A stretch of DNA of 64,000 bases from Alistipes sp. (GCA_021201825.1 JAJQED010000017.1:1-64000), one strand, 5' to 3'. Counted from the stretch's first letter, positions 1-8,319 are shown. Made by a program: numbers and translations. The notes: generated by a model from the sequence alone, not told the origin.

Positions 1-91
1 CCCCCTATATAATACCAATTCTTTCTGTAAAAGTTCATGATATGAAATACCACCGTTATTTTATTATTAATCGTTTGTCGTGGATGAATAC

Positions 92-99
92 CAAAGGTA
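92..99 (-). promoter_or_regulatory. Candidate -7 element reading left out of the window
   Basis: On the minus strand the octamer TACCTTTG matches the Bacteroidota -7 consensus TAnnTTTG. It lies just downstream of the DUF1573 stop and would drive a gene beyond the left edge. No convincing -33 TTTG is seen. The rest of bases 1-111 is AT-rich and holds no gene. Confidence 0.3.
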
Positions 100-111
100 G
101 TAAATTTTTGA

Positions 112-582
112 TTATTCCACCTCGGCCGTGACCACAACCTGTTTCTGGATAAGCGAAGCGTCCTGTGCCGAGGAAATTTTAATTATCAGGGTCTTATATA
201 CCCAGCCCTTTAAACCCCGCGAATCGAATTCCATTTCCACATCGGCGGCCTCCCCGCTTTTCAACGGGCGGCGCGGATAGTCCAGGTCCACACAGCCGCA
301 TGTCTTATCCACATCCACTATAACTACCGGACCGGCACCTTCGTTCAACAGCCTCAGGGGCTTTAACACTATTTCCCCGCTCCCGACACGTCCGAAGTTT
401 ACCGTATCGGCGGCAGGCGCCTGCTCGGTATCCGAGAGGGTTATTAACTGAAGATTGGAATTGCTTGCCGGTGTCCCGGTATGTGCGGCAACGGTTTGCG
501 AGCCGGTACGCGCTCCGCACCCAGATATGGGAACGGTGACGATACTAACGAAAAGGAGTATGAGTATTCGCGGTTTTATCAT
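112..582 (-). CDS. DUF1573 domain lipoprotein
   Basis: A secreted lipoprotein of about 156 residues. A hydrophobic signal is followed by lipobox ISGC near residue 22 and a single Ig-like DUF1573 domain. The domain carries the family hallmark DKTCGCVDLDYP and the later GWVYKTLIIKI strand. The family is common in Bacteroidota and its function is unclear; a periplasmic binding or structural role is inferred. The ORF track starts at 603, but the internal ATG (MIKPRILILLF) gives a clean signal peptide and is preferred. It sits 45 bases downstream of nusB on the same strand and is probably co-transcribed with it. The family call is secure, the function is not. Confidence 0.85.
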   Translation of the reverse strand: MIKPRILILLFVSIVTVPISGCGARTGSQTVAAHTGTPASNSNLQLITLSDTEQAPAADTVNFGRVGSGEIVLKPLRLLNEGAGPVVIVDVDKTCGCVDLDYPRRPLKSGEAADVEMEFDSRGLKGWVYKTLIIKISSAQDASLIQKQVVVTAEVE

Positions 583-627
583 GGTCAGAGCTTTTGTCAC
601 CATCCTGCAACCAGCCTGCCAACCGTG

Positions 628-1566
628 TCAGAGCAGGCCACGGCCGGTCTTCACGACCCTACCCTCCTCTTTCAGCACGTTGATGACCTTGTCCAGGACC
701 CCGTTAATGAAATGGCTGCTGCCGGGGGTGCTGTAAAATTTCGATATCTCTATAAATTCGTCCAGGGTGACTTTGACCGGGATGGATTCGAACGAGGTCA
801 GTTCGGCTATAGCGGCCGCCATTATCACGTTGTCCATAAAAGCGATACGCTCCACGTCCCAGTTCTGGGTGAATTTCTCGATATATTGCAGGTAATCGTT
901 GTAATTGACTACCGTACGGCGGAACAGTTCCTTATAGAATTCCCGGTCATCCTCGTTCTTGAATTTGGAGCTTATTGGCAAGTCCGGCTGACCGCGACGG
1001 GAAGAGGTTACGGTTTTCAGCACCAGTATCAGGGCGAAATCTATATCGTCCGTCCAAAATGCCGATTGCTCCTCGACTACCTGTTCCAGCAGTTCGTTAT
1101 CGTTGACCTCGTTCAGATAGAAATCCTCCACCAGTTTACGGTCCTCATTATACGATGCCTCGGGCATTTGCATATATTCCGCGTAATAGTCGCTCTTTAT
1201 TAGCGATTCATAGAGGCTTTTTATCAACTCCGGATACATTATCCAACCGAGCGACTTCTTTTCCAGGTAGGCATTCAGCTTATCGCTGCGCTCTATCTGG
1301 CCGATGAGCTGGTTGTCTATGAAACGGGTATTGGGATTGAGGTCCTCCTTTGTGGGAAGTTTCTTGGATTTGGCCAGTTCTATGCGGGATTCGGCATAAC
1401 GCTTGACTTCCACGACGAGCCAAAGCAGCTGGTTATAAAGGTCGTAGGTCTTGTCGACGCTGGCGGTAAGGTTTTTCTCCGACATGATAAGCGAGTCCGA
1501 TTCCGATTTGAAGTGTGCGTAAAGGGCCTTGACAACCTTTATCCTGAGCAATCTCCGGCTAAGCAT
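628..1566 (-). CDS. nusB: Transcription antitermination factor NusB (long Bacteroidota form)
   Basis: NusB binds boxA RNA with NusE (S10) and supports antitermination, chiefly in rRNA operons. The N-terminus MLSRRLLRIKVVKALYAH is the standard NusB start. The C-terminal third holds the RNA-binding helical core: ERIAFMDNVIMAAAIAEL, then VTLDEFIEISKFYST, then SSHFINGVLDKVI. At 312 aa it is about twice the E. coli length; the extra middle part is usual in Bacteroidota. The protein ends close to its core with a short KTGRGLL tail. A -7 element lies about 30 bases upstream, and DUF1573 follows in the same direction. Confidence 0.95.
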   Translation of the reverse strand: MLSRRLLRIKVVKALYAHFKSESDSLIMSEKNLTASVDKTYDLYNQLLWLVVEVKRYAESRIELAKSKKLPTKEDLNPNTRFIDNQLIGQIERSDKLNAYLEKKSLGWIMYPELIKSLYESLIKSDYYAEYMQMPEASYNEDRKLVEDFYLNEVNDNELLEQVVEEQSAFWTDDIDFALILVLKTVTSSRRGQPDLPISSKFKNEDDREFYKELFRRTVVNYNDYLQYIEKFTQNWDVERIAFMDNVIMAAAIAELTSFESIPVKVTLDEFIEISKFYSTPGSSHFINGVLDKVINVLKEEGRVVKTGRGLL

Positions 1567-1596
1567 GATATATTAGAACTTATGAATAATCCGGCA

Positions 1597-1604
1597 CAAA
1601 CGTA
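1597..1604 (-). promoter_or_regulatory. Candidate -7 element of nusB
   Basis: The minus strand reads TACGTTTG, a full match to TAnnTTTG, 31 bases before the nusB ATG. No clear TTTG at -33 is visible, so this rests on the -7 box and its position. Confidence 0.35.
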
Positions 1605-1700
1605 CGGATTTTTTTCCTTTAATTCCCACCGCTAACATAAAATTAATACATTTTCGTCCCTCTCGCGTCCGTTCCGGGGAGGGATACCGGCTTAATTTTA

Positions 1701-1708
1701 TACTTTTG
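1701..1708 (+). promoter_or_regulatory. Candidate -7 element of the BaiN-like gene
   Basis: TACTTTTG matches TAnnTTTG and ends 22 bases before the ATG at 1731. No convincing -33 box is seen at the expected spacing. Confidence 0.4.
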
Positions 1709-1730
1709 CCCCAAAACCACAGCACTGCGA

Positions 1731-2987
1731 ATGTACGATGTAGTTATAATAGGTGCCGGGGCGGCGGGCCTTATGGCCGCCGGGCAGGCGGCGTCACGGG
1801 GAATGAAGACGCTGGTTATCGAGAAGATGGAAAAGGCGGCCCGAAAGGTGCGTATCACGGGCAAAGGCCGCTGTAATGTCACCAACACCCGCCCGCGGGA
1901 CGAATTCCTCGCACATGTACGGGCCGGTGCCGGATTTTTTGCCGGGTCGTTCGACCGTTTTTCCAACCGCGATACCATCCGTTTTTTCAAGCAGGAAGGG
2001 GTGCCGCTGGCATATGAGCGGGGTGAAAGGGTTTTCCCGAAGAGCGGCAAGGCATGGGACATCGCCGACGCACTATACGATTACGCACGGGAATCCGGGG
2101 CGGAATTTATGTTCCACACCAAAGCTACCGGCATCAAGACCGTAGCCGGCAAGGTTAACGGTGTAGAGATCGAGACCCGCAAGGGTTTCTCGCGCAAGGT
2201 GGAATGCCGCAACGCGATCGTTTGCACCGGCGGAGCCTCCTATCCCTCCACGGGCTCTACCGGGGACGGGTATATTTTGGCGAACGACCTTGGCCATGAG
2301 ATCGAACCGGTCCGCCCGTCGTTAGTGCCTTTGGTTGCTTCGGGAGACGTCGTCGCACATTTACAGGGGTTGAAACTGCGGAATGTCCGTGTAACGCTTT
2401 ATATCGACGGCCACCCGTCGGAGGAAGAATTCGGAGAAATGGAATTCGGATCCCGGGGACTGGAGGGAGCCGTAATTTTGCGGCTGAGCCGCAATGCCGT
2501 GGACGCGCTTATCGAAGATAAACAGGTCGAAATTGGCCTCGACCTTAAACCGGCGCTCGACCCCGGTACGCTCGAGGCCCGGATCGCCCGGGAACTCGAA
2601 GCCGATACGGCCCTCATGGTCGGCGACCTGCTTCGCAAGCTTCTTCCCGGGCAGCTCGTCACCGTATTCTGCGGCCTACTCGGGCTTGAAAGGGAAGCTC
2701 AAGCGGGAAATTTGACCGATGACGATAATCAAGCTATCATTAATACCCTGAAAGACTTCCGGATACCTATTGCAGATTACCGCCCTTTCAAGGAAGCTGT
2801 GATCACGGCAGGCGGTGTAAGCACCGACGAAGTGAACCCGGTCACATTGGAGTCCAAACTGGTCAAAGGACTTTATTTCGCCGGGGAAGTTCTGGATATA
2901 GACGCGGATACAGGCGGATATAATCTCCAAATCGCTTTCTCGACCGGATATGTAGCCGGCCAACTCGGAAAACAGGATAATCAATGA
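1731..2987 (+). CDS. BaiN/HI0933-family NAD(P)/FAD-dependent oxidoreductase
   Basis: A cytosolic flavoprotein of 418 aa, normal for the BaiN/RdsA/HI0933 family. An N-terminal FAD-binding Rossmann motif (IIGAGAAGLMAAGQA) is followed by GKGRCNVTN near residue 46, a typical family signature. The C-terminal FAD-closing motifs are also present: ITAGGVSTDEVNP and GLYFAGEVLD. Family members are annotated as aminoacetone oxidase-like or bile-acid BaiN-like, but the substrate of most is unknown, so no reaction is assigned here. The next gene starts inside its stop region (ATGA overlap), implying translational coupling. Confidence 0.9.
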   Translation: MYDVVIIGAGAAGLMAAGQAASRGMKTLVIEKMEKAARKVRITGKGRCNVTNTRPRDEFLAHVRAGAGFFAGSFDRFSNRDTIRFFKQEGVPLAYERGERVFPKSGKAWDIADALYDYARESGAEFMFHTKATGIKTVAGKVNGVEIETRKGFSRKVECRNAIVCTGGASYPSTGSTGDGYILANDLGHEIEPVRPSLVPLVASGDVVAHLQGLKLRNVRVTLYIDGHPSEEEFGEMEFGSRGLEGAVILRLSRNAVDALIEDKQVEIGLDLKPALDPGTLEARIARELEADTALMVGDLLRKLLPGQLVTVFCGLLGLEREAQAGNLTDDDNQAIINTLKDFRIPIADYRPFKEAVITAGGVSTDEVNPVTLESKLVKGLYFAGEVLDIDADTGGYNLQIAFSTGYVAGQLGKQDNQ

Positions 2988-3514
2988 CCGGGAATATAGC
3001 AAAAATAAAAAAGCTTCCCTGCCGGGTCTCCCCGTATCTCAGGGTACGCCATTTCCGGGGACGCGGGATACACTCCCCGTTCGTCTACGGAATTATACGC
3101 AATGCTTTGATTTTCGGTAAGGGTTTCTACGGTCAAAGGGACCGCCTCTATACTTACCTCAAACTTATAGGGGTTCCGGGCCGTACGGCCATGAAACTGC
3201 AAAACCTGCATAATTATTGCGAATACAGCTCAGCGGCGGTCTATTCCTCAGCCGGACGGGAAGTGCTGGGTTCCGGGGAACCGGCTTTGATGATATTTAC
3301 CACATCATGCCCGGCCCGGCAGATAGCGGATGCGATCCGAGAGACCGGCCCCACAACCGGTGCGGTAGCGATAATCTCGCCCCGAAGCGAATCGGCCCGC
3401 TTTCGCATTTGCAAGGAGCTGGCCCGGAGGGAAGACTGCATCAGTATCGACACCCGTGGCGTGATGCTGTTTTTTTACGGCAGTGGCCATGCCCCGAGGC
3501 ACTATAAACTGTAA
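2984..3514 (+). CDS. Degenerate methyltransferase-like hypothetical protein
   Basis: A 176-aa protein overlapping the flavoprotein stop by four bases. The N-terminus has GRGIHSPFVYGIIRNAL, a motif of Bacteroidota class I SAM-methyltransferase-like proteins. The C-terminus has CISIDTRGVMLFFYGSG followed by HYKL, which resembles the end of the same family. The middle is short and I see no clear glycine-rich SAM-binding motif. Members I recall are about 230-260 aa, so this one seems to have lost part of its core. It may be a shortened non-catalytic homologue or an in-frame deletion product. Its function is unknown; context links it to the flavoprotein and the cobalamin adenosyltransferase downstream. 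Confidence 0.6.
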   Translation: MTGNIAKIKKLPCRVSPYLRVRHFRGRGIHSPFVYGIIRNALIFGKGFYGQRDRLYTYLKLIGVPGRTAMKLQNLHNYCEYSSAAVYSSAGREVLGSGEPALMIFTTSCPARQIADAIRETGPTTGAVAIISPRSESARFRICKELARREDCISIDTRGVMLFFYGSGHAPRHYKL

Positions 3515-3524
3515 ACTTCGAGTT

Positions 3525-4091
3525 ATGAAAATATATACGAAAAAAGGCGACACCGGAACAACTTCCCTTTCCTACGGCGAAAGGGTCAGTAAGGACGACC
3601 CCAGGGTGGAAGCTTACGGGACGGTGGACGAACTGTCGGCTTTTATCGCCTACCTGCGCGACAGTATGGACCCCGTTAAAACCTTTCTCGACGAGTACCG
3701 CGACGATCTTGCCGTGGTGCTCAACGATCTTATGAGCGTCGAAGCACTGCTCGCGTCCGGTGATATCTCCCAGTCCAAGATAGCCGACATTTCCCCCGAC
3801 CAGACGGGTTACCTCGAGAAAAGGATAGACTATATATCCGAGCAACTGCAGCCGCTCACCCGGTTCACCATACCGGGCGGCCATCCGCTGGTTTCGCTTT
3901 GCCACATCTGCCGGACCGTATGCCGCCGGGCCGAACGGCAGGCGGTTCATGCCGCCGCCGCATTCGACATTCCCTCCGGTGCGATGGCATACCTTAACAG
4001 GCTCTCGGATTACCTCTACCAACTGGGCCGCAAACTATCCGAGGAATACGCCGTAACGGAAGTATTATGGGAACCGGTCTACAAGCGATAA
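3525..4091 (+). CDS. Cob(I)yrinic acid a,c-diamide adenosyltransferase, PduO type
   Basis: Transfers the adenosyl group of ATP to cob(I)alamin or corrinoid, forming adenosylcobalamin. The 188-aa protein begins with the PduO signature YTKKGDTGTTSL, which includes the ATP-binding region. It continues with VEAYGTVDELSAF, FTIPGGHP, VCRRAER (the arginines contact ATP) and LNRLSDYLYQLGR. The ORF track extends upstream to 3483, but the conserved start is MKIYTKKGD at 3525, 10 bases after the previous stop. No cobalamin riboswitch or corrin-synthesis gene is nearby, so it may serve corrinoid salvage. It probably forms one transcript with the two genes upstream. Confidence 0.95.
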   Translation: MKIYTKKGDTGTTSLSYGERVSKDDPRVEAYGTVDELSAFIAYLRDSMDPVKTFLDEYRDDLAVVLNDLMSVEALLASGDISQSKIADISPDQTGYLEKRIDYISEQLQPLTRFTIPGGHPLVSLCHICRTVCRRAERQAVHAAAAFDIPSGAMAYLNRLSDYLYQLGRKLSEEYAVTEVLWEPVYKR

Positions 4092-4177
4092 CCCGCTGTA
4101 AAACGGTGCGTTAATAACAAAACGAAGAAATAACGTAAAATAATTGCGTCATAATTCCCGGATTTACGAAATTTTAA

Positions 4178-4185
4178 TATTTTTG
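4178..4185 (+). promoter_or_regulatory. Candidate -7 element of the DUF2795 gene
   Basis: TATTTTTG matches TAnnTTTG and would place transcription start about 45 bases before the ATG at 4237. No good -33 match is seen. Confidence 0.4.
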
Positions 4186-4236
4186 TGCCTCTTTTACATA
4201 GCCGTTATAATTTTAATTGACCTTTAAATCGCTATT

Positions 4237-4458
4237 ATGTACTGGACTTTAGAGTTGGCATCGAAATTAGAGGATGCTCCCTGGCCCGCCTCCAAGGAGG
4301 AATTGATAGACTATGCCATTCGTTCGGGTGCCCCTCTCGAAGTTATAGAGAACCTTAACGAGATCGAGGACGAAGGCGAGATATACGAGAGCATCGAAGA
4401 TATATGGCCGGACTATCCGAGCAAAGACGATTTCTTCTTCAACGAGGACGAATATTAG
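4237..4458 (+). CDS. DUF2795 family small acidic protein
   Basis: A 73-aa, strongly acidic cytosolic protein. It starts MYWTLELASKLEDAPWP and contains the DUF2795 pattern KEELIDYAIRSGAPLEV followed by NLNEIEDEGEIYESIEDIWP. Close homologues of this length are widespread in Bacteroidota. DUF2795 has no established function. The gene is monocistronic, with its own -7 box and a strong terminator, which suggests high independent expression. The call to family is firm; no function is proposed. Confidence 0.9.
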   Translation: MYWTLELASKLEDAPWPASKEELIDYAIRSGAPLEVIENLNEIEDEGEIYESIEDIWPDYPSKDDFFFNEDEY

Positions 4459-4505
4459 GCGCCTTTTTCCGCTAAATTCACAAAACAACGCCCTTATAAA
4501 TTTAC

Positions 4506-4533
4506 AAAAGCGACCTGCATAGGGTCGCTTTTT
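4506..4533 (+). terminator. Terminator of the DUF2795 gene
   Basis: The arms AAAAGCGACC and GGTCGCTTTT form a 10-bp stem with a 7-base loop. It sits 47 bases after the stop codon and runs into a T-rich tract. Confidence 0.85.
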
Positions 4534-4688
4534 GTATTAAAAGTTACAGGAACCCGGATCGAATTGAACCCGAGCTGGTAAATGAAAAGGCACTTACCCA
4601 AATAATAATTTACAGATCAAATGGCTATCGGAAAATGGGATTAAAGGGAAAAGGAATCTATTGAAAAATATTCAAAGGATATTATATG

Positions 4689-4696
4689 TATTTTTG
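4689..4696 (+). promoter_or_regulatory. Candidate -7 element of the M48 protease gene
   Basis: TATTTTTG matches TAnnTTTG and ends 30 bases before the ATG at 4727. A TTG lies 25 bases upstream, slightly beyond the usual spacing. Confidence 0.4.
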
Positions 4697-4726
4697 CAGC
4701 GAAAGTTCTTATAACCCGTATTGAGT

Positions 4727-5521
4727 ATGAAAAAATTTATTATCCTTTTAGTTACTATTGCCCTTGCCTGCCCGTATGCCGGGGCGCAGATCAAGGTCGG
4801 CGGTAAGACCCTCGACAAAAAAACCACAAAACTTATCGAAGCCGGCACGGACGTGGTCTCTGCGGTAACACTCTCGGACAGCGATATCATCAGGCTGAGC
4901 CGGGAAGCGGTCGAGTGGATGGATGCCAATAACGCTATCGCCGGGGAGGACACCGAGTACGGTGCGCGGTTGAAACGCCTAACGGAGAACATTACGGAGG
5001 CCGAGGGGCTGCCGTTGAATTTCAAAGTTTACCATGTGGTGGACGTGAATGCGTTCGCGTGCGGCGACGGGAGCATCCGGGTTTTCAGCTCTCTTATGGA
5101 TATTATGGACGACGATGAGCTGATGGCCATTATCGGCCATGAAATCGGCCATGTGGTCCATACCGACGTTAAGGACGCCATGAAAACGGCTTATCTGGCT
5201 TCGGCTGCCGTGAATGCGGCAGGTGCGGCCGGGGGAACGGCCGCCAAACTATCCGAGTCGGAACTCGGCGAATTGGCTCAGGCTTTCACAGGGGCCCAGT
5301 TCTCACAAAAACAGGAGTTTGCCGCGGATGATTACGGCTTCAAATTCGCCGTCGATAACGGGTTTAGCCCCTACGGTATGGCCAGTTCGCTTGAGAAACT
5401 TCTCGAACTTTCGCAGGGCGAAAAAGCCTCCACCGTCCGGCAAATGTTCTCGTCCCACCCCGACACCGAAAAGAGGGCCGTGCGCATGCGGGAAAAAGCC
5501 GAGGCATATACCCAGCAGTAA
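4727..5521 (+). CDS. Secreted M48-family zinc metalloprotease
   Basis: A 264-aa exported protease. A signal peptide (MKKFIILLVTIALACPYAG) ends near residue 20. The zinc motif HEIGH (in MAIIGHEIGHVVHTD) lies near residue 138, and a third-ligand region follows in EFAADDYGFKF. SHPDTEKRAVRM near the C-terminus is typical of periplasmic M48 proteins of the BepA/LoiP type, which degrade or help assemble outer-membrane proteins. There is no TPR extension, so LoiP-like is the closer comparison. The ORF track begins at a TTG, but the ATG two codons in directly precedes the signal peptide and is preferred. It is monocistronic. Confidence 0.92.
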   Translation: MKKFIILLVTIALACPYAGAQIKVGGKTLDKKTTKLIEAGTDVVSAVTLSDSDIIRLSREAVEWMDANNAIAGEDTEYGARLKRLTENITEAEGLPLNFKVYHVVDVNAFACGDGSIRVFSSLMDIMDDDELMAIIGHEIGHVVHTDVKDAMKTAYLASAAVNAAGAAGGTAAKLSESELGELAQAFTGAQFSQKQEFAADDYGFKFAVDNGFSPYGMASSLEKLLELSQGEKASTVRQMFSSHPDTEKRAVRMREKAEAYTQQ

Positions 5522-5533
5522 ACCGGGCCGTAT

Positions 5534-5564
5534 TTTGCGGGAACGGCAATATTGACTATATTTG
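5534..5564 (+). promoter_or_regulatory. Promoter of tRNA-Gln
   Basis: TTTG at 5534-5537 and TATATTTG at 5557-5564 are separated by 19 bases, an exact match to the Bacteroidota housekeeping sigma consensus TTTG-N19-TAnnTTTG. The tRNA starts 22 bases downstream. Confidence 0.75.
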
Positions 5565-5585
5565 CACTGCTTAAAAATCGAGCGC

Positions 5586-5656
5586 TGAGCCATGGTGTAA
5601 TGGTAACACTGCAGATTTTGGTTCTGTCATTCTGGGTTCGAGTCCCGGTGGCTCAA
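5586..5656 (+). tRNA. tRNA-Gln (anticodon TTG)
   Basis: Acceptor arms TGAGCCA and TGGCTCA pair fully, with discriminator A. The anticodon stem GCAGA/TCTGT closes the loop TTTTGGT, whose anticodon TTG reads CAA (and CAG by wobble). The T arm CTGGG-TTCGAGT-CCCGG is canonical. CCA is not complete in the genome (CTCAACA follows), so the end would be added or trimmed enzymatically. The gene stands alone between its own promoter and terminator. Confidence 0.95.
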
Positions 5657-5669
5657 CAGAACAAACAAG

Positions 5670-5700
5670 AAACCGGCTGGTATCCAGCCGGTTTACTTTT
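5670..5700 (+). terminator. Terminator of tRNA-Gln
   Basis: AAACCGGCTGG and CCAGCCGGTTT form a perfect 11-bp stem with a TAT loop, followed by ACTTTT. It begins 14 bases after the tRNA. Confidence 0.85.
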
Positions 5701-5723
5701 AAGTTATCATAAAGGGGCATTCC

Positions 5724-6155
5724 CTACCCTATACTCGTTTCCATAAAATAGTGATGGATACCGGCTTCGAAGAACGGTTCGCCCTTTTTTATAAATCCGA
5801 AACTCTCGTAAAAGCCGGTCAGGTGCGATTGGGCATGCAGGATTATTCGGGTATTCTCCAGGCTGGTTACATATTCCATTATAAATTGCAGGAAGCGGCG
5901 GCCGGTGCCGTTGCCCCGGAATTGCTCCCTGACCGCAAGCCTCTCGATCTTGACGGCTCCTTTAACGAACCTTATCCGGGCCGTAGCGAACGGCTCATCG
6001 CCGTAGAGACCAAGGAAATGCGTAGCCGACAGATCCAGGCCGTCGAATTCCTCTGCATACGGGCAACATTGGCCGTCCACGAAAACGATGCTCCGCACAC
6101 AAAACGCTTTGTGCAGTTCTTCCGCCGTAATTACTATTTTATATTCGGGTTCCAT
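5724..6155 (-). CDS. GNAT family N-acetyltransferase
   Basis: A 143-aa cytosolic acetyl-CoA-dependent transferase. Motif A is visible as IERLAVREQFRGNGTGRRF, with the RGNGTG pyrophosphate-binding loop. LHAQSHLTGFYESFGF is the late GNAT motif. The overall pattern (AFCVRSIVFVDGQ..., ATARIRF) resembles ElaA-like or arylalkylamine-type GNATs. The acceptor substrate cannot be predicted. It lies 11 bases downstream of the sulfatase maturase on the same strand and is probably co-transcribed. Confidence 0.88.
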   Translation of the reverse strand: MEPEYKIVITAEELHKAFCVRSIVFVDGQCCPYAEEFDGLDLSATHFLGLYGDEPFATARIRFVKGAVKIERLAVREQFRGNGTGRRFLQFIMEYVTSLENTRIILHAQSHLTGFYESFGFIKKGEPFFEAGIHHYFMETSIG

Positions 6156-6166
6156 ATTTGTCCGCT

Positions 6167-7435
6167 TTATATAATCCCGAGCCTCTGGCGGGCGAACTGC
6201 ATAACCAGCGCGGGTGGCTGCCGCTTGGCAAGCAGTTCGGCCATATATTTCATATACGGTTCCACATGGCGGAATATCATCTTATATCCGTCACACAGGG
6301 CGTTCTTCATCCCATCCCCGGTTTTGGCCGGGTCGAACCGGTGCTTGGGACATTCCCCACGGCATGCGAAATACCATTGGCATGCCCGGCATTCGCGTGG
6401 CAGGGAATTACGTTTATCGAGGCCGAAAGCGAAGTGCTGGCGGGATTTGAGGGCCTCCAGAAGCGTGGTTTCATTTATATTGCCTATGCGGTGTTGGGGA
6501 TAGACGAAATGGTCGCAGGAGTAAATATCGCCGTTATGCTCCACCACAAGGTTGTCGCCGCAGGTTTCCGAAAAACTGCAAAGCGAAGCAGGAACCCCGG
6601 CCCACTGGCCCAATAGCACATCGAACAACTGGACGTAATATCTCCCGACGTCGCCGATTATCCAGCAGTCGAAAACGTCGGTCATAAACCGCCCGTAGCC
6701 CTCCGGGGTCACCGACCATTCCGCAAGCCGTGAACCTTCTGTTCTCGGGGGCACGATAACGGGGCGCTTTCCCCCCGGCACGTCTTTCACATACTCCAGC
6801 ACGGGCAGGAACTGCATATATTTACTCCCAAGGGATTTGAAGAACCGGTAGACCTCCGCTCCCCGGCCCGCGCTTAGTTTATTGACTGTAGTAAGGGTAT
6901 TGAATTCTACCCCCTCGGCGGCCATCATTTCTACTGCCTGCATCACCCGCTCGAAAGTCGGTCTGCCCCCCTTATCAACCCGGAAAGGGTCATGTATATC
7001 CTGCGGCCCGTCAAGCGAGACGCCGATCAAAAAGTCGTTGTCACGGAAGAACCGGCACCACTCCCGGTTAACCAATATGCCGTTGGTCTGCAGGTTATTC
7101 TCTATTTTTTTATCACCGGCGTATTTTTTCTGGTATTCGACCGCCCGCCGGTAGTAATCCAGCCCGGCGATAAGCGGCTCTCCCCCGTGCCAGCTGAACA
7201 TAACTGTTTCGGCGCTGTTGCATTCGATGTACTGCTTGACGTACATCTCCAACAGCTCGTAGCTCATGGCCGGTTCCACCCGGCCGTAAATATCGGCTTT
7301 GTCGAGATAGTAGCAATAGTGGCAGTCCAGGTTACACAGCGAGCCTACTGGCTTGACCATGGTCGAAAACTGCCTCCGGGCAGTAGCCTTTACGGCGTCC
7401 TGGAACGTTATTGATTTACGGGGATTGCGGGACAT
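6167..7435 (-). CDS. Anaerobic sulfatase-maturating radical SAM enzyme (anSME)
   Basis: Oxidises the active-site Cys or Ser of sulfatases to formylglycine without oxygen. The radical SAM motif CNLDCHYC binds the catalytic cluster. The SPASM-like C-terminus provides Cys ligands for two auxiliary clusters (SETCGDNLVVEHNGDIYSC, then CRACQWYFACRGECPKH). MVKPVGSLCNLDCHYCYYL is a strong anSME signature. The length (about 422 aa) is normal. The ORF track opens with a TTG at 7459; the ATG at 7435 is preferred. No sulfatase gene is in this window, so the targets must lie elsewhere. Confidence 0.93.
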   Translation of the reverse strand: MSRNPRKSITFQDAVKATARRQFSTMVKPVGSLCNLDCHYCYYLDKADIYGRVEPAMSYELLEMYVKQYIECNSAETVMFSWHGGEPLIAGLDYYRRAVEYQKKYAGDKKIENNLQTNGILVNREWCRFFRDNDFLIGVSLDGPQDIHDPFRVDKGGRPTFERVMQAVEMMAAEGVEFNTLTTVNKLSAGRGAEVYRFFKSLGSKYMQFLPVLEYVKDVPGGKRPVIVPPRTEGSRLAEWSVTPEGYGRFMTDVFDCWIIGDVGRYYVQLFDVLLGQWAGVPASLCSFSETCGDNLVVEHNGDIYSCDHFVYPQHRIGNINETTLLEALKSRQHFAFGLDKRNSLPRECRACQWYFACRGECPKHRFDPAKTGDGMKNALCDGYKMIFRHVEPYMKYMAELLAKRQPPALVMQFARQRLGII

Positions 7436-7506
7436 TCTGTTCGGGTTAAACTTCGGCAAAATTAATCATTATAATCCTAACGTCACAGACACCCCCATAT
7501 ATATAT

Positions 7507-8319
7507 TTAATCCCCGAAATATTCTATTTCGCGTACCCAAACCCCGTACAGCGACCCGTCCGAGTAAAGTTCACGGCGTATCCAGTTCCCGTGGTTGTCA
7601 TACTTATACCGGGCCTCGGTTATGCCCTCCCAGGTTTTTACTTCCGGGTGTGAAGAGTCAGTAAGAATATCGACGGTCCGTACCATGTCCCCGTTCCGGT
7701 CGTATTCTTCCCGGAACGAATCCCCGGAGCGCAAACGCATTACATCGCCGTCATACTCCATTGTGACACTTCCTTCCCTTATTAGCCGGCCACGCCGGTC
7801 AAATTCGAATTGGGTTACCACCCTCCCGGTATCTCCTATGATGGTTATCAGTTTTTCCGGATATCCGCGCTTGCCGTATTCATAGGAGGCTTCCCAGTCG
7901 GTCCCGGCGCCGTAATATTTCTCCAACCGGCCGGCCTGGTCATATTCATAATGGACCCAGCTTATGCTGTTTTTCAAAAGGTTCTGGTATTCGCTGCTCA
8001 ACACACGGGTACCCGTTTCATCGAACACGTATGTATCCCGCTGACTAAGTCTGCTCCCGCCCTCGGCGAACGTCTCCTCAAGGGTAATATTACCCTGACG
8101 GTTGTAGTGGCTCACGATCACGATATCGAAGTCCGTATTACGGTCCGGGTCGTCGGGATCGTCTCCCTCGTTGATATTAATATATCGGCTGGTTACCACG
8201 GCTACATCGCCTTTCAGGTTATTCTCCTGCCGGTCAGTCGGAACGCTGTAACGGGGCCTGCTTACAAAACAGGCCGTCGTGCAAAAAAGGGACAGGGCTG
8301 TCAGGGCTAAAATCCTCAT
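7507..8319 (-). CDS. Lipoprotein with RHS/YD-like repeats
   Basis: A 270-aa secreted protein. The signal MRILALTALSLFCTTAC ends in a lipobox-like TTAC. Beyond it, short beta segments recur in the YD/RHS style: VSHYNRQGNITLEETF, YEYDQAGRLEKYYG, FEFDRRGRLIREG, YKYDNHGNWIRRE. Such stand-alone YD-like lipoproteins are common in Bacteroidota and mostly uncharacterised. They are too short to be RHS toxins, and no toxin domain is seen. The ATG at 8319 is chosen over the TTG at 8337. The gene lies downstream of the fimbrial operon terminator and upstream of anSME. Confidence 0.75.
   Translation of the reverse strand: MRILALTALSLFCTTACFVSRPRYSVPTDRQENNLKGDVAVVTSRYININEGDDPDDPDRNTDFDIVIVSHYNRQGNITLEETFAEGGSRLSQRDTYVFDETGTRVLSSEYQNLLKNSISWVHYEYDQAGRLEKYYGAGTDWEASYEYGKRGYPEKLITIIGDTGRVVTQFEFDRRGRLIREGSVTMEYDGDVMRLRSGDSFREEYDRNGDMVRTVDILTDSSHPEVKTWEGITEARYKYDNHGNWIRRELYSDGSLYGVWVREIEYFGD

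Noticed and set aside
5586-5700. tRNA-Gln as an island attachment site
   Set aside because: No integrase, direct repeat of the tRNA end, or change in gene content was seen beside it.
7507-8319. RHS toxin or polymorphic toxin
   Set aside because: Only short YD-like repeats and a lipoprotein signal; no core RHS motif, toxin domain or immunity gene.
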